Positions 14,972-22,562 of a DNA stretch of 31,044 bases are shown here, piece after piece. The notes beneath the pieces are model-generated. The model was given only the letters and a program-made list of their open reading frames with translations. It was not told the DNA's origin and ran no database searches. A program made the position numbers and the translations under genes. Each line of letters opens with the position of its first letter. The stretch's first letter is position 1. This stretch comes from CAG-791 sp002390025 (GTDB taxonomy: Bacteria; Bacillota; Clostridia; Lachnospirales; Lachnospiraceae), in the NCBI GenBank assembly GCA_946543465.1, contig CAMNLR010000135.1:1-31044 (forward strand). The letters run 5' to 3'.

Positions 14972-15814
14972 ATGCTGGTTACACTGAAAGAACTGCTGGC
15001 AATTGCGGAGGCTGAGAACAAGGCGATCGGCTCCTTCACATGCCCGAATATGGAGATCGCGATGGGAACTATCCGCGCGGCAGAAGAGATGGATTCTCCG
15101 ATCATCATTCAGATCGCTGAGGGACGTCTGAAACATACTCCGCTGGATATGATCGGACCTCTGATGGTACAGGCTGCCAAGGATGCCAAGGTCAAGATCG
15201 CTGTTCACCTGGATCACGGTCTTACCGCAGAGAAAGCAGCGGAAGCTCTGGGATATGGTTTTACTTCCATCATGTTTGACGGATCCCACTATACCCTGCA
15301 GGGAAACATTGACAAGACCAACGAAGTCGCCCGTCTGGCACGCGCAGCCGGCGCTTCTGTCGAGGCAGAGCTCGGCACCATCGGCGGCAAGGAAGCCACC
15401 GAGCGCGAAGAGGTCTCCAAGTATACTGATGTGGAAGAGGCCAGAACCTTTGCGGCAAATGCTGACATCGATGCACTTGCAGTGGCGATCGGCAATGCAC
15501 ACGGCCACTATAAGGGAATCCCCAAGCTGAATTTTGAGCGCCTGACAGAGCTCAAAGAGGCAGTGGGACTTCCTCTGGTCCTGCACGGCGGCTCCGGTAT
15601 CTCCGATGAGGACTTCCGCAAGGCCATTACCCTCGGCGTCCGCAAGATCAACATTGCGACAGCCAGCATGGATGCCTGCATCAACTGCGCAGGAGCCTAC
15701 ATGGCACAGCCCGGCGAGCACGACTACTACGGCTTCAACGAAGCAATCGTCCAGGGCGTCTATGAGAACGTTAAGCACTGCATCAAGGTCTTCAACAACA
15801 AAGAGCCCCTCTGA
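14972..15814 (+). CDS. fba: class II fructose-bisphosphate aldolase family
   Basis: A 280-residue zinc-dependent aldolase, cleaving a ketose 1,6-bisphosphate to dihydroxyacetone phosphate and an aldehyde. The catalytic and first zinc block is VHLDHG (Asp81, His82). FDGSHYTL follows, then AIGNAHGHYKG (second zinc His), LVLHGGSGIS (third zinc His) and KINIATASM (phosphate binding). The length fits the short bacterial class II group. It could be fructose- or tagatose-bisphosphate specific, and nothing nearby decides this. The start at 14972 has GGGGGG five bases upstream; the frame is open back to 14768 but that part holds promoter and hairpin sequence. It has its own promoter and terminator. 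Confidence 0.93.
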   Translation: MLVTLKELLAIAEAENKAIGSFTCPNMEIAMGTIRAAEEMDSPIIIQIAEGRLKHTPLDMIGPLMVQAAKDAKVKIAVHLDHGLTAEKAAEALGYGFTSIMFDGSHYTLQGNIDKTNEVARLARAAGASVEAELGTIGGKEATEREEVSKYTDVEEARTFAANADIDALAVAIGNAHGHYKGIPKLNFERLTELKEAVGLPLVLHGGSGISDEDFRKAITLGVRKINIATASMDACINCAGAYMAQPGEHDYYGFNEAIVQGVYENVKHCIKVFNNKEPL

Positions 15815-15849
15815 TCGGGACAACGGACATCTATAGGTAACACAGGAAA

Positions 15850-15883
15850 AGCACTCGGGTGAAATGACCCGGGTGCTTTTTTT
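15850..15883 (+). terminator. intrinsic terminator after aldolase gene
   Basis: An 11-bp stem AGCACTCGGGT / ACCCGGGTGCT (one G-T pair) with a 6-base loop is followed by seven T. Confidence 0.95.
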
Positions 15884-15898
15884 CGCAGAAAAGCGCTG

Positions 15899-16034
15899 TC
15901 TCCTTATGAAATCAGTCTCCTTTTGGGATAAGTTTTCTCATGGCATTTGTCTCCTTATGAAATCTGTCAGTTTATGAAATCAGTCTCCTTATGGGTCATG
16001 TTTCTTTATAGAATCTGTTTCCCTGTGAGATAAA
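15899..16034. repeat. 17-bp tandem repeat, 8 units
   Basis: Eight consecutive 17-bp units start at 15899, 15916, 15933, 15950, 15967, 15984, 16001 and 16018. The first is TCTCCTTATGAAATCAG and the fourth differs from it by one base; the outer units are more diverged. The array starts 16 bases after the aldolase terminator. The rest of 15884-16249 holds a 15-bp duplication (16071-16100) and a candidate -10 box but no gene. Confidence 0.93.
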
Positions 16035-16070
16035 ATATCTGCGGCGAAGCTTCCGGCCTGCCGGATGCGG

Positions 16071-16100
16071 CATACCCGGCTCAGGTATACCCGGCTGAGG
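16071..16100. repeat. 15-bp tandem duplication
   Basis: ATACCCGGCTCAGG and ATACCCGGCTGAGG lie in tandem in units 16071-16085 and 16086-16100, which differ at two positions. Confidence 0.85.
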
Positions 16101-16177
16101 AAACCGGGCGTTGAAGGGCCGGTCGGGCGAATACGTGACGGAGAGGGATTTTATATGTTCATCTCTTTATACTATGA

Positions 16178-16183
16178 TATAAT
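16178..16183 (+). promoter_or_regulatory. candidate -10 box
   Basis: TATAAT lies in an AT-rich stretch about 67 bases before the start codon at 16250. No convincing -35 box is visible. Confidence 0.4.
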
Positions 16184-16249
16184 TAATAAGATATATGTGA
16201 AAAATCCGCAATCCGGCGGCAGATTTATATTTTGGAGATGGGAGACGCT

Positions 16250-16537
16250 ATGAAATTGTGGTTCACTGAAAAGGACATGGAAACATTGCTGGAGGTCTAT
16301 GATGCATACGGAGATATGCTGAGTGCTCTGCGCATGATCAACGGCGGTGCCAGCGATACGGGCATCATTGGCCGTATGGGGAAAATAGAGGACCTGTTTC
16401 AAGATCTCAGCCCCGTCTATAATCCCGAAGAGAATGTGTCTGATGACTCGGCATTCTGGCACGCGCTGATGTGCTCTGACATGAACATGTCCGAGCGGGT
16501 CGGTGTTCTGATGGGGGATGTGCCTGCCGGCAGGTAA
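16250..16537 (+). CDS. hypothetical small acidic protein
   Basis: A 95-residue soluble acidic protein, mostly helical. It has a first helix around MKLWFTEKDMETLLEVYDAY, a Gly-rich turn (INGGASDTG) and a second half rich in Asp and Met. No family is recognised. The start at 16250 has GGGAG five bases upstream; an in-frame ATG at 16238 is less well placed. It lies 69 bases before the DAC-like gene with no terminator between, so the pair is probably co-transcribed and may be functionally linked. Confidence 0.65.
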   Translation: MKLWFTEKDMETLLEVYDAYGDMLSALRMINGGASDTGIIGRMGKIEDLFQDLSPVYNPEENVSDDSAFWHALMCSDMNMSERVGVLMGDVPAGR

Positions 16538-16606
16538 ACAGTAATTGCTTTCTATGTGTTTTTTACACCAGCTGCTTTTCCGGAGCAGCATGTGGAGATT
16601 GATAAA

Positions 16607-17731
16607 ATGGGCAGAATATCAGCGTTTGTTGATGCGATTTATAAGTATGAGTCCCAGTTCAAAGAGCAGTATGTCCTTGAGGAGGACCAGTTCCTTCCCT
16701 CGAAAGATGTGATCGAAAACATATGTCAGACTCTGCTGGACGTCAGCTGCATGCGCGAGGAAGGGCGCTTTCCCTCCTTCAGGGTATGCTTTATAAAGCC
16801 GGATTCGGATCTGCTCTCTGCCTATGTCTATGCACATGCGCTTCTTTTCGAGAATCCGACAGAATTCAACAGCAGGAATCTTCATAAGCTTGCACCCGCC
16901 CTGAACCCCGATATGAGTTATCTGATCGTGGATGTCAGTACCAGCCCTTTTCAGATGATCGGAATCATCGCCGCTTATACCGCCTGGGAAAAGATCCTCA
17001 CAAAAGAGATCACGACCGGCAACAGGATGCCCAAAATCCCGAATCTGTTTGTCAACGGCCCGGGAGAGCTGGGGGCATGTCTTGGAGAGGCGGCCGTTGT
17101 CAACTATTCTTCAGGCCACTGTGTTTTTTTCCGCACAGATACTTTCACATCAACGCTGGTAGCCGAACGGCTGAAAAAAGATTCAAAAGTACCTGAGAAA
17201 GAACGCCTGCAGCTGCTTTACAGAATTTTCTGGCAGATGAGCAACTACGGCCATGGCGGCGCGGTCCTGATCGTTCCCAATGCCGAGTCCTGCAGGGAAT
17301 TTATCGATTTCAAGTATCGGATGCGCAGCGGATATCTGTTTGACGATGGAGAAAATACGGAAAAACCTCTCAAGAAGATGCGCGAAAAAGAGATCGTCAC
17401 CTATGCCGATCTGATCGCAAAGCTTACCTCTGTGGACGGCTCGGTCATCCTCACAAAGGATTTCGAACTGCTGGGCTTCGGCGCGGAGACTCTTGTGGAC
17501 AAGATGGAGAGCAAGCATCCCGATATGTGTTTTATCGGGTATGACAACAAGGAACAGACCTACAAGAGCTTTATGGACCAGGGAATGCGCCACAGGGCCG
17601 GCTATCGTTTCTGCAGCGCCGTAGAGGGCAGTATCGCCTTCATCGTTTCCCAGGACGGAACCATTGAGGCCTGTACAAAGCATGACGGCAAAGTTGTTGT
17701 CTATGACAAGGTTGCACTGCCTTTTATCTGA
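16607..17731 (+). CDS. DAC (DisA_N)-like domain protein, possible nucleotide sensor
   Basis: A 374-residue soluble protein. The C-terminal 100 residues carry the landmarks of the diadenylate cyclase fold: VDGSVILTKDFELLGFGAET (DGS at 277-279, where cyclases have DGA) and GMRHRAGYRFC (RHR at 328-330, where cyclases have RHR-A-A), then GSIAFIVSQDG. The middle has HGGAVLIVPNAES, which I associate with the DACNV group of DAC-derived putative sensor domains. Whether it makes c-di-AMP, binds a nucleotide, or does neither cannot be told from sequence: the DGA alanine and the second RHRAA alanine are both replaced (Ser and Gly). The start at 16607 has GGAG nine bases upstream; the open frame begins at a GTG at 16556. 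The small gene at 16250 probably precedes it in the same transcript. Confidence 0.75.
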   Translation: MGRISAFVDAIYKYESQFKEQYVLEEDQFLPSKDVIENICQTLLDVSCMREEGRFPSFRVCFIKPDSDLLSAYVYAHALLFENPTEFNSRNLHKLAPALNPDMSYLIVDVSTSPFQMIGIIAAYTAWEKILTKEITTGNRMPKIPNLFVNGPGELGACLGEAAVVNYSSGHCVFFRTDTFTSTLVAERLKKDSKVPEKERLQLLYRIFWQMSNYGHGGAVLIVPNAESCREFIDFKYRMRSGYLFDDGENTEKPLKKMREKEIVTYADLIAKLTSVDGSVILTKDFELLGFGAETLVDKMESKHPDMCFIGYDNKEQTYKSFMDQGMRHRAGYRFCSAVEGSIAFIVSQDGTIEACTKHDGKVVVYDKVALPFI

Positions 17732-17771
17732 CCTGATCTCCTCCGGTGACAGGTGACGGGGAATCGTAAAA

Positions 17772-17806
17772 AGAACTGTATAAAACCATATAGAGAACTG
17801 TATAAA
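17772..17806. repeat. 22-bp-period direct repeat
   Basis: AGAACTGTATAAA occurs at 17772-17784 and again at 17794-17806, just after the DAC-like gene. Confidence 0.8.
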
Positions 17807-17973
17807 TAAAAAACAATCAGTAAAGGGAGCGACCTCTACGATATTTTGTGATACTATTAATGGGTGAGTTGTGCATGTTGTCAGGGAATGAACAAACCGG
17901 GACAGCATTGTTGATTGTAGAGCGGCTGTGGTAACCCTGCTCTCTTTCCAGAAAGGAGAAAAGCGAAGGATCT

Positions 17974-19252
17974 ATGAAAACAGTCAAATTTTTTTATGCG
18001 CACACAACACAGGATCTGCAGGTGCCGGATGATACACCTGTCCTGACCAGCAAAGTGGATCAGCTTACCAGTGACCGCACAGGTATTGAGATCGTCCGCG
18101 AGGCCATGGAGAATCCAATCGACAGCCCCCCGGCTGTGTGAACTGGCGAAAGGAAAAGAAGACTGTGTCATCATTATCAGTGATCACACAAGACCCGTTC
18201 CCAGCAGAGATATTCTGCCCAATATGATCCGTGAACTCAGGGAAGGCAGCCCTGACATCAAGATCACGCTTCTGGTCTCCACGGGCTTCCATCGTCCCAC
18301 AACAGTGGAGGAACTCAGGAACAAGCTGGGCGATGAACTCTTTGAGGAGTTCAAGGACAATATTATTGTCCATGATGCCCACGATCCCTCCAGGAATGTC
18401 AAGGTCGGATCCCTGCCCAGCGGTCCCGACTGCATCATCGACAAGGTGGCAATGAATACGCAGCTTCTGGTTTCTGAAGGCTTTATCGAGCCTCACTTCT
18501 TTGCCGGCTTCTCCGGCGGACGCAAGAGCATCCTGCCCGGCGTTGCGGATGCTGTCACAGTCATGGGCAATCACTGCTCCAAATTCATTGACAGCCCTTA
18601 TTCCCGCACCGGTATCCTGGACCACAACCCCATGCATGAAGATATGCTGGCCGCAGCCAGGATGGCCAAACTTGCCTATATCGTAAACGTTGTCATCGAT
18701 GAGGACAAAAAGACGGTTGCCGCTTTTGCAGGAAACTTTGAGACTGCCCACCGCAAGGGCTGCGATTTCATCGCAGATTATGTCTGCGTAAAACCTGCCT
18801 ATGCGGACATCGTCATCACCACAAACGGCGGTTATCCTCTGGACCAGAACGCCTACCAGTCTCCCAAGGGAATGACAGCCGGCGAAGCGACCGCAAAGGA
18901 CGGCGCGGTCATCATCATGCTGGCTTCCTGCTCGGACGGCACAGGCGGCGATTTCTTCTACCATATCATTGCGGATGAGCCCGACATTGAGACGGCCTAT
19001 CAGAAGTTCCTGGCAACACCCCAGGAGAAGACCGCTCCCGATCAGTGGTGCAGCCAGATCCTGGCCAGGATCGTGCGCAAATACAAGGTGATCTTTGTCG
19101 CCAATGAGGATCAGAAGGACATGATCGAAGGTCTGAAGATGGAATATGCTCCCAGCCTCGAGGCAGCTTATAAGCGCGCCAGAGAGATCAAGGGAGAGGA
19201 TGCTTCCCTGACCTGCATCCCCAACGGCATCTCCGTTGTCGTCAGAGACTGA
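17974..19252 (+). pseudogene. larA: LarA-type nickel-dependent lactate racemase homologue, frameshifted
   Basis: The gene begins at 17974 (MKTVKFFYAHTTQDLQVPDD...), with AAGGA just upstream, and reads to ENPIDSPPAV before a TGA at 18139. The family sequence continues without a gap in the +1 frame from about 18125 (RLCELAKGKEDCVIIISDHT) to 19252. Five C instead of six at 18127-18131 would join the frames as ENPIDSPRLCELAKG, as expected for LarA proteins. The joined protein is about 425 residues and keeps the LarA blocks VSTGFHRPTT, GFIEPHFFAGFSGGRKS and DHNPMHED, which supply catalytic and nickel-pincer contacts. Racemisation of lactate or another 2-hydroxyacid is the family reaction. No larB, larC or larE cofactor genes are nearby. 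An inactivating mutation, C-tract phase variation or a sequencing error are all possible. Confidence 0.85.
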
Positions 19253-19347
19253 TCTCCGAAGACTGATCCCTCGTGCAGCCGGAGACCGATTTTCGGAAAC
19301 TGATTTTCAGAAACTGATTTTCGATGCTGCCGGAGACTGATTCCCCT
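19247..19347. repeat. degenerate ~13-14-bp tandem repeat over the larA stop codon
   Basis: About six units with the core GA(C)CTGATTTTC follow each other. The first contains the larA stop codon (GACTGATCTCC at 19247). Two GCAGCCGGA-type inserts interrupt the array. The gap 19253-19566 holds this array, a terminator and a second repeat array, and no gene. Confidence 0.75.
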
Positions 19348-19390
19348 GTCTGCGGTCCGCAGTCTCCCTCTTTTGAACAGCTGAAAAAAC

Positions 19391-19427
19391 AAGCCCATGC
19401 CGGATTTACTTCCTGCATGGGCTTTTC
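19391..19427 (+). terminator. intrinsic terminator downstream of larA homologue
   Basis: A 10-bp stem AAGCCCATGC / GCATGGGCTT with a 14-base loop is preceded by an A-tract and followed by TTTT. Confidence 0.85.
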
Positions 19428-19519
19428 AATGCTTCCCGTTTGCCTCATTTGGCTTTTTGGGGTTGTTCTGAATCTGTTTCCGAATGATTCTGAACTTATT
19501 CAGAACCGCTTCTCATGTA

Positions 19520-19569
19520 CAGAACTGTTTTTTATTTTCAGAACTGTTTATTTATTTTGAGCTGTTTTA
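19520..19569. repeat. ~20-bp tandem repeat abutting a stop codon
   Basis: CAGAACTGTTT(T/A)TT(T)ATTTT occurs at 19520-19538 and 19539-19558. A third, diverged unit (GAGCTGTTTTAAAT) runs into the stop codon of the minus-strand secreted-protein gene. A 7-bp inverted repeat TTCTGAA/TTCAGAA lies just left of it (19488-19505). Confidence 0.8.
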
Positions 19570-20157
19570 AATCTGCTCGAAAACCATATCGGAGCCGGCA
19601 TCCTCTTCCAGATCATCCCAGACGAGTTCGTCACCGTCCAGTGTGAACTGTGCGGAACCATCGGTGTAGTCTGTATAGCTGTATTCAACATTTCCCTTCT
19701 TGTTGAAACCGATGGTCTCTTTTGTACCGTTGTCTATAGCAATGAGGGAGCCGCTTCCCTGGTCGTAATAGCAGACGTATGACCACTCAGTATGCTCGGC
19801 GGCGGTATTGCTCCAGTTGATGGTCACATCGTAGAGCTGATTGTCTCTCTTAATGTTGATCACTGCACGGCCGCACACGTAGGTGCCGGGATAGGCGTCG
19901 CCGGTGGATGCTGTGACGAAATCACCGTCATTGTAATGATAACCATTCATGAAATCATCATCAATGTAGCTGTAACTGTCTACATAATAGTCGTCGTTAT
20001 AGTGGCTGTAGGACTCTGCCTCATCAACACAGACGCCGTTGATATCGGAGGACAGTGTTCCGATCTGAGCGGCGGATACCGTAGTGGGCATCATGGCTGC
20101 TCCGAGGATAATAATTGCTGAACCTGCTGCTGCGATTGCTGTTGCGATGTTTTTCAT
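19567..20157 (-). CDS. secreted protein of unknown function, Tyr/Asp-rich
   Basis: A 196-residue exported protein. A Sec-type signal peptide spans about residues 1-29 (basic start, hydrophobic AIAAAGSAIIILGAAMM, cleavage near VSA-A). The mature N-terminus is rich in Tyr, Asp and Asn (YSHYNDDYYVDSYSYIDDDF). Residues about 80-190 look like a small beta-sheet domain with strands such as YVCGRAVINIKRDNQ, YDVTINWSN and GSAQFTLDGDELVWDD. No family is recognised. The start has AAAGGG upstream. The promoter region shares a 37-bp pattern with that of the double-glycine SH3 protein at 22563. The 5' leader is a run of CAAA/CAA on its sense strand. Confidence 0.8.
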   Translation of the reverse strand: MKNIATAIAAAGSAIIILGAAMMPTTVSAAQIGTLSSDINGVCVDEAESYSHYNDDYYVDSYSYIDDDFMNGYHYNDGDFVTASTGDAYPGTYVCGRAVINIKRDNQLYDVTINWSNTAAEHTEWSYVCYYDQGSGSLIAIDNGTKETIGFNKKGNVEYSYTDYTDGSAQFTLDGDELVWDDLEEDAGSDMVFEQI

Positions 20158-20238
20158 TTCAAATCCCTTTCTTTATGCTCAAAGCATTTGCTTGTTTGTT
20201 TTTGTTGTTTGTTGTTGTTTGTTTTTTGTTATGCCTGA

Positions 20239-20275
20239 AGTATATCAGGGGGAACTGCACAGAACTGTCACACAC
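20239..20275 (-). promoter_or_regulatory. shared promoter/operator motif, copy 1
   Basis: On the minus strand the region reads GTGTGTGAC, 19 bases, then TGATATACT. The last part is an extended -10 box (TGA-TATACT). Upstream, TGTGAC and TGTGCA lie 11 bp apart. Compared with the copy at 22418-22454, 27 of 37 positions are identical with the same spacing. A poor -35 region suggests dependence on an activator bound at the TGTGAC repeats; that is inference. Confidence 0.7.
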
Positions 20276-20410
20276 TTTTTATGAATTTCCGGGGACGTGA
20301 AGGAGCTTGTGGGTACAGTCCTGAAAAACTCCTTGCGGGCAAATGCTTTTTTCGGAACTGTCCCCATGACTCACGGAAACCTCCCCCGCTGCTCATTCAC
20401 TTCCCCTTAC

Positions 20411-20439
20411 TTGACTGCATAAATTGCCGTTACTATAAT
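20411..20439 (+). promoter_or_regulatory. promoter of the NUDIX gene
   Basis: The -35 TTGACT at 20411-20416 and a perfect -10 TATAAT at 20434-20439 are separated by 17 bp. Transcription would start near 20446, 50 bases before the NUDIX start codon. The gap 20158-20495 otherwise holds the divergent promoter motif and a T/G-rich run, and no gene. Confidence 0.88.
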
Positions 20440-20495
20440 TTTAAGGAAACATTTCATAATGAAACTTCAGAGATTGCAGACATAACGAGGTGTCA

Positions 20496-20912
20496 ATGAA
20501 AACAGTACGAGTAACAGCTGCGGTGATCTGCAGGGACGGCCGTGTATTTGCGACTGCAAGGGGATATGGCGATTACAGGGGCGGCTGGGAATTTCCCGGC
20601 GGCAAGATTGAACCGGGCGAGACGCCGCAGGAAGCTCTGAGACGGGAGATCCGGGAAGAGCTGGATACAGACATCGTCGTGGGAGATCTCATAGATACGG
20701 TAGAATATGATTATCCGACCTTTCATTTATCGATGGACTGTTTCTGGTGCACGATCAGAAAAGGAAACCTCACTCTCAGAGAGGCAGAGGCGGCCAGGTG
20801 GCTTGGGGCGGAGGACCTGGACAGTGTGGACTGGCTGCCTGCAGACAGGAGCCTGATCGGAAAGATCAAAAGGGGAATGCGGCAGAGCGGGGTACAGGGG
20901 CAGCCCCAATGA
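20496..20912 (+). CDS. NUDIX hydrolase, MutT-like
   Basis: A 138-residue cytoplasmic NUDIX hydrolase of the 8-oxo-dGTP diphosphatase (MutT) kind. The NUDIX box GGKIEPGETPQEALRREI continues to REELD, matching G-x5-E-x7-RE-U-x-EE with its metal-binding glutamates. The preceding GGWEFPGG is typical of MutT. The length fits. It probably removes oxidised nucleotides, but other pyrophosphate substrates are possible. The start is the ATG at 20496 with GAGG five bases upstream; a GTG two codons earlier overlaps that site. It has its own strong promoter. The large unknown gene downstream follows after a 46-bp repeat array and may be co-transcribed. Confidence 0.92.
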   Translation: MKTVRVTAAVICRDGRVFATARGYGDYRGGWEFPGGKIEPGETPQEALRREIREELDTDIVVGDLIDTVEYDYPTFHLSMDCFWCTIRKGNLTLREAEAARWLGAEDLDSVDWLPADRSLIGKIKRGMRQSGVQGQPQ

Positions 20913-20942
20913 GATTGCAGGATATCTGAGCCGCCTCGAGGC

Positions 20943-21081
20943 ACAGACATGCAGAGTGAGATGAGAAAGATGCTCGGCCTGAGAGGTAACAGACATTCGG
21001 AGTGAGATGAGAAAGATGCTCGGCCTGAGAGGTAACAGACATTCGGAGTGAGATGAGAAAGGTGCTTCGGTTCGAGAGGTA
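20943..21081. repeat. 46-bp tandem repeat, 3 units
   Basis: Units lie at 20943-20988, 20989-21034 and 21035-21081 (one extra base in the last). Each begins ACAGACAT-C-GAGTGAGATG and ends GAGAGGTA. The first two are nearly identical and the third diverges in its second half. The GAGAGG of the last unit serves as ribosome-binding site for the gene at 21085, so each unit carries a copy of that site. Confidence 0.93.
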
Positions 21082-21084
21082 AGT

Positions 21085-22359
21085 ATGTCTGAATGGATCA
21101 ATATTATCACTGACAGTACAATAGATGGATCGGGCGGCTCGCTTGAATTTACCAGAAAAGCGGGAAGGGATATGCAGGCTCTGATCCGCAGGAAGGATTT
21201 TTCCGAGAACGAGGGCAGGAGGATCCTGCAGTATCTGCGCAGTCAGTCGGAGATGATCCCTTTCGGTTCTTATTTAAAAAGGTATCTCTCCCTTCGATTC
21301 GGCCTTAAAAGCAGTCACTGGGAACGGGATGACGCTCAGTACAGGGAATTTTTGAAGAGTGCGTTTTCCCGCACCCACACGCCCAGGTCTTTTCACAGGT
21401 CCAGTACCAGTCTGGGAGTCCTGATCAACGGGTGGCTGCGGGCGGCCTCGGTGAGCCGCGAGACAGTCTTTCTGCTGGGATTTGCCCTGGAGATGCCTGT
21501 GGAAGATGTCACCATGTTCCTGACAAAGGCAATCTGTGATCAGGATTTTAATCTCAGCGACCCCGAGGAGACAATTTTCTGGTACTGCTTCAGGAACAGG
21601 CGGCCCGCCATGTATGCCCTGGAAATGATAGAGGTCTATCAGAATGCGAACGTTCACGGGAAGGGCGGCCTGCAGCAGCCGCAAAACGGTGCGCGGCTGA
21701 TGATTCCGGGAGGAGATCTGGATTCCTTCGCGCTTCCGGACGGCCCCACGATCAGGAGACGCTCGAATCTTCTGAGCAGAGATATGGACGAAGGGGAACT
21801 GATCGAGTATCTTTCCCGGCTGAAGCTGCAGAGGCAGTCGAACCGCTACAGCCGCACTGCCTACAACACTTTTGTGAGTCTTCTGGATCGGGCAAAATAT
21901 GAGATCGGGGAGCTGAACGCGGAGGAGGACCTCTACGTATTCGGAAAAGAGCAGGAGCGCAAAAATGTTCGGGAGGCAGAGGTCGAGAAGGTCCTGTACA
22001 GCGGAGTCCCCGTCGACGAGAAGGGCAATCTGATGAACATTTCCTTCTCCAGTCTGGGCAAGGGCTTTGCCAAACACCGGCTGAGCAGGCAGCGAATGAG
22101 CCGTCTGCTGGCGGGAAAAGCGGCGGTCACCCGCTATGATCTCTTGACCCTGCTCTTTCTGAATTCTGTCCTCAGGGACGACGAGAGCCCCATCCCCCGC
22201 TACAGGCGGTTTGTGAAGAATGCAGATGCCATGCTTGCCCACTGCTATATGGGGAGGCTGAATATTTCCAATTTATATGAAGCTTTTCTTCTGGTCTGCC
22301 TCCTCACAGAGGATCCGCTGTACGCTTTTTCGGAGGTTTGGGAACAGTCATACGAATAA
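21085..22359 (+). CDS. large protein of unknown function, possible regulator
   Basis: A 424-residue soluble, mainly helical protein rich in Arg and Leu. No signal peptide or membrane segment is seen. One region (ETVFLLGFALEMPVEDVTMF, about residues 131-150) reads like a helix-turn-helix or TPR-like helical pair. A second similar helical region lies near SRQRMSRLLAGKAAVTRYDL (about 334-353). These suggest DNA or peptide binding, as in some XRE/Rgg-like regulators, but I do not recognise a family. The start at 21085 has AGAGG inside the last 46-bp repeat. The next gene downstream is the double-glycine SH3 protein, whose promoter carries putative activator sites. A regulatory link is possible but only inferred from position. 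Confidence 0.7.
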   Translation: MSEWINIITDSTIDGSGGSLEFTRKAGRDMQALIRRKDFSENEGRRILQYLRSQSEMIPFGSYLKRYLSLRFGLKSSHWERDDAQYREFLKSAFSRTHTPRSFHRSSTSLGVLINGWLRAASVSRETVFLLGFALEMPVEDVTMFLTKAICDQDFNLSDPEETIFWYCFRNRRPAMYALEMIEVYQNANVHGKGGLQQPQNGARLMIPGGDLDSFALPDGPTIRRRSNLLSRDMDEGELIEYLSRLKLQRQSNRYSRTAYNTFVSLLDRAKYEIGELNAEEDLYVFGKEQERKNVREAEVEKVLYSGVPVDEKGNLMNISFSSLGKGFAKHRLSRQRMSRLLAGKAAVTRYDLLTLLFLNSVLRDDESPIPRYRRFVKNADAMLAHCYMGRLNISNLYEAFLLVCLLTEDPLYAFSEVWEQSYE

Positions 22360-22417
22360 AAACCCGTTTTGGGACCGGCAGGGGACATCCTTTACAAAAA
22401 ATATCAAAAAAACTCCT

Positions 22418-22454
22418 GTGTGTGACGCTTTTGTGACTAATCCCATGATATACT
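22418..22454 (+). promoter_or_regulatory. shared promoter/operator motif, copy 2
   Basis: GTGTGTGAC, 19 bases, TGATATACT: the same layout as the minus-strand copy at 20239-20275. TGTGAC occurs twice with an 11-bp period (22421-22426 and 22432-22437), one helical turn. The extended -10 is TGA-TATACT ending at 22454; the -35 region is poor. Downstream both genes have an AAAACAAACAA-type leader. Confidence 0.72.
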
Positions 22455-22482
22455 GAGTTCGTAAAATAAAAACAAACAAAAA

Positions 22483-22518
22483 ACGCAGACATGCGTGAGT
22501 ACACGCAGACTTGCGTGA
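22483..22518. repeat. 20-bp-period repeat of small hairpins in a 5' leader
   Basis: ACGCAGAC(A/T)TGCGTGA occurs at 22483-22498 and 22503-22518. Each copy can fold CGCA/TGCG. Both lie in the leader between the shared promoter motif and the SH3 protein gene. Confidence 0.85.
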
Positions 22519-22562
22519 TCGATCAGAACAACATTTTGTTTGAACAGAAAAGGAGATAAATC

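Noticed and set aside
15899..16034. 17-bp array considered as a CRISPR
   Set aside because: Units are contiguous without spacers, degenerate, and no cas gene is present.
18071..19252. LarA homologue read as an independent gene starting at the GTG at 18071
   Set aside because: The first residues of that frame are not family-like, and the true N-terminus is encoded from 17974 in another frame.
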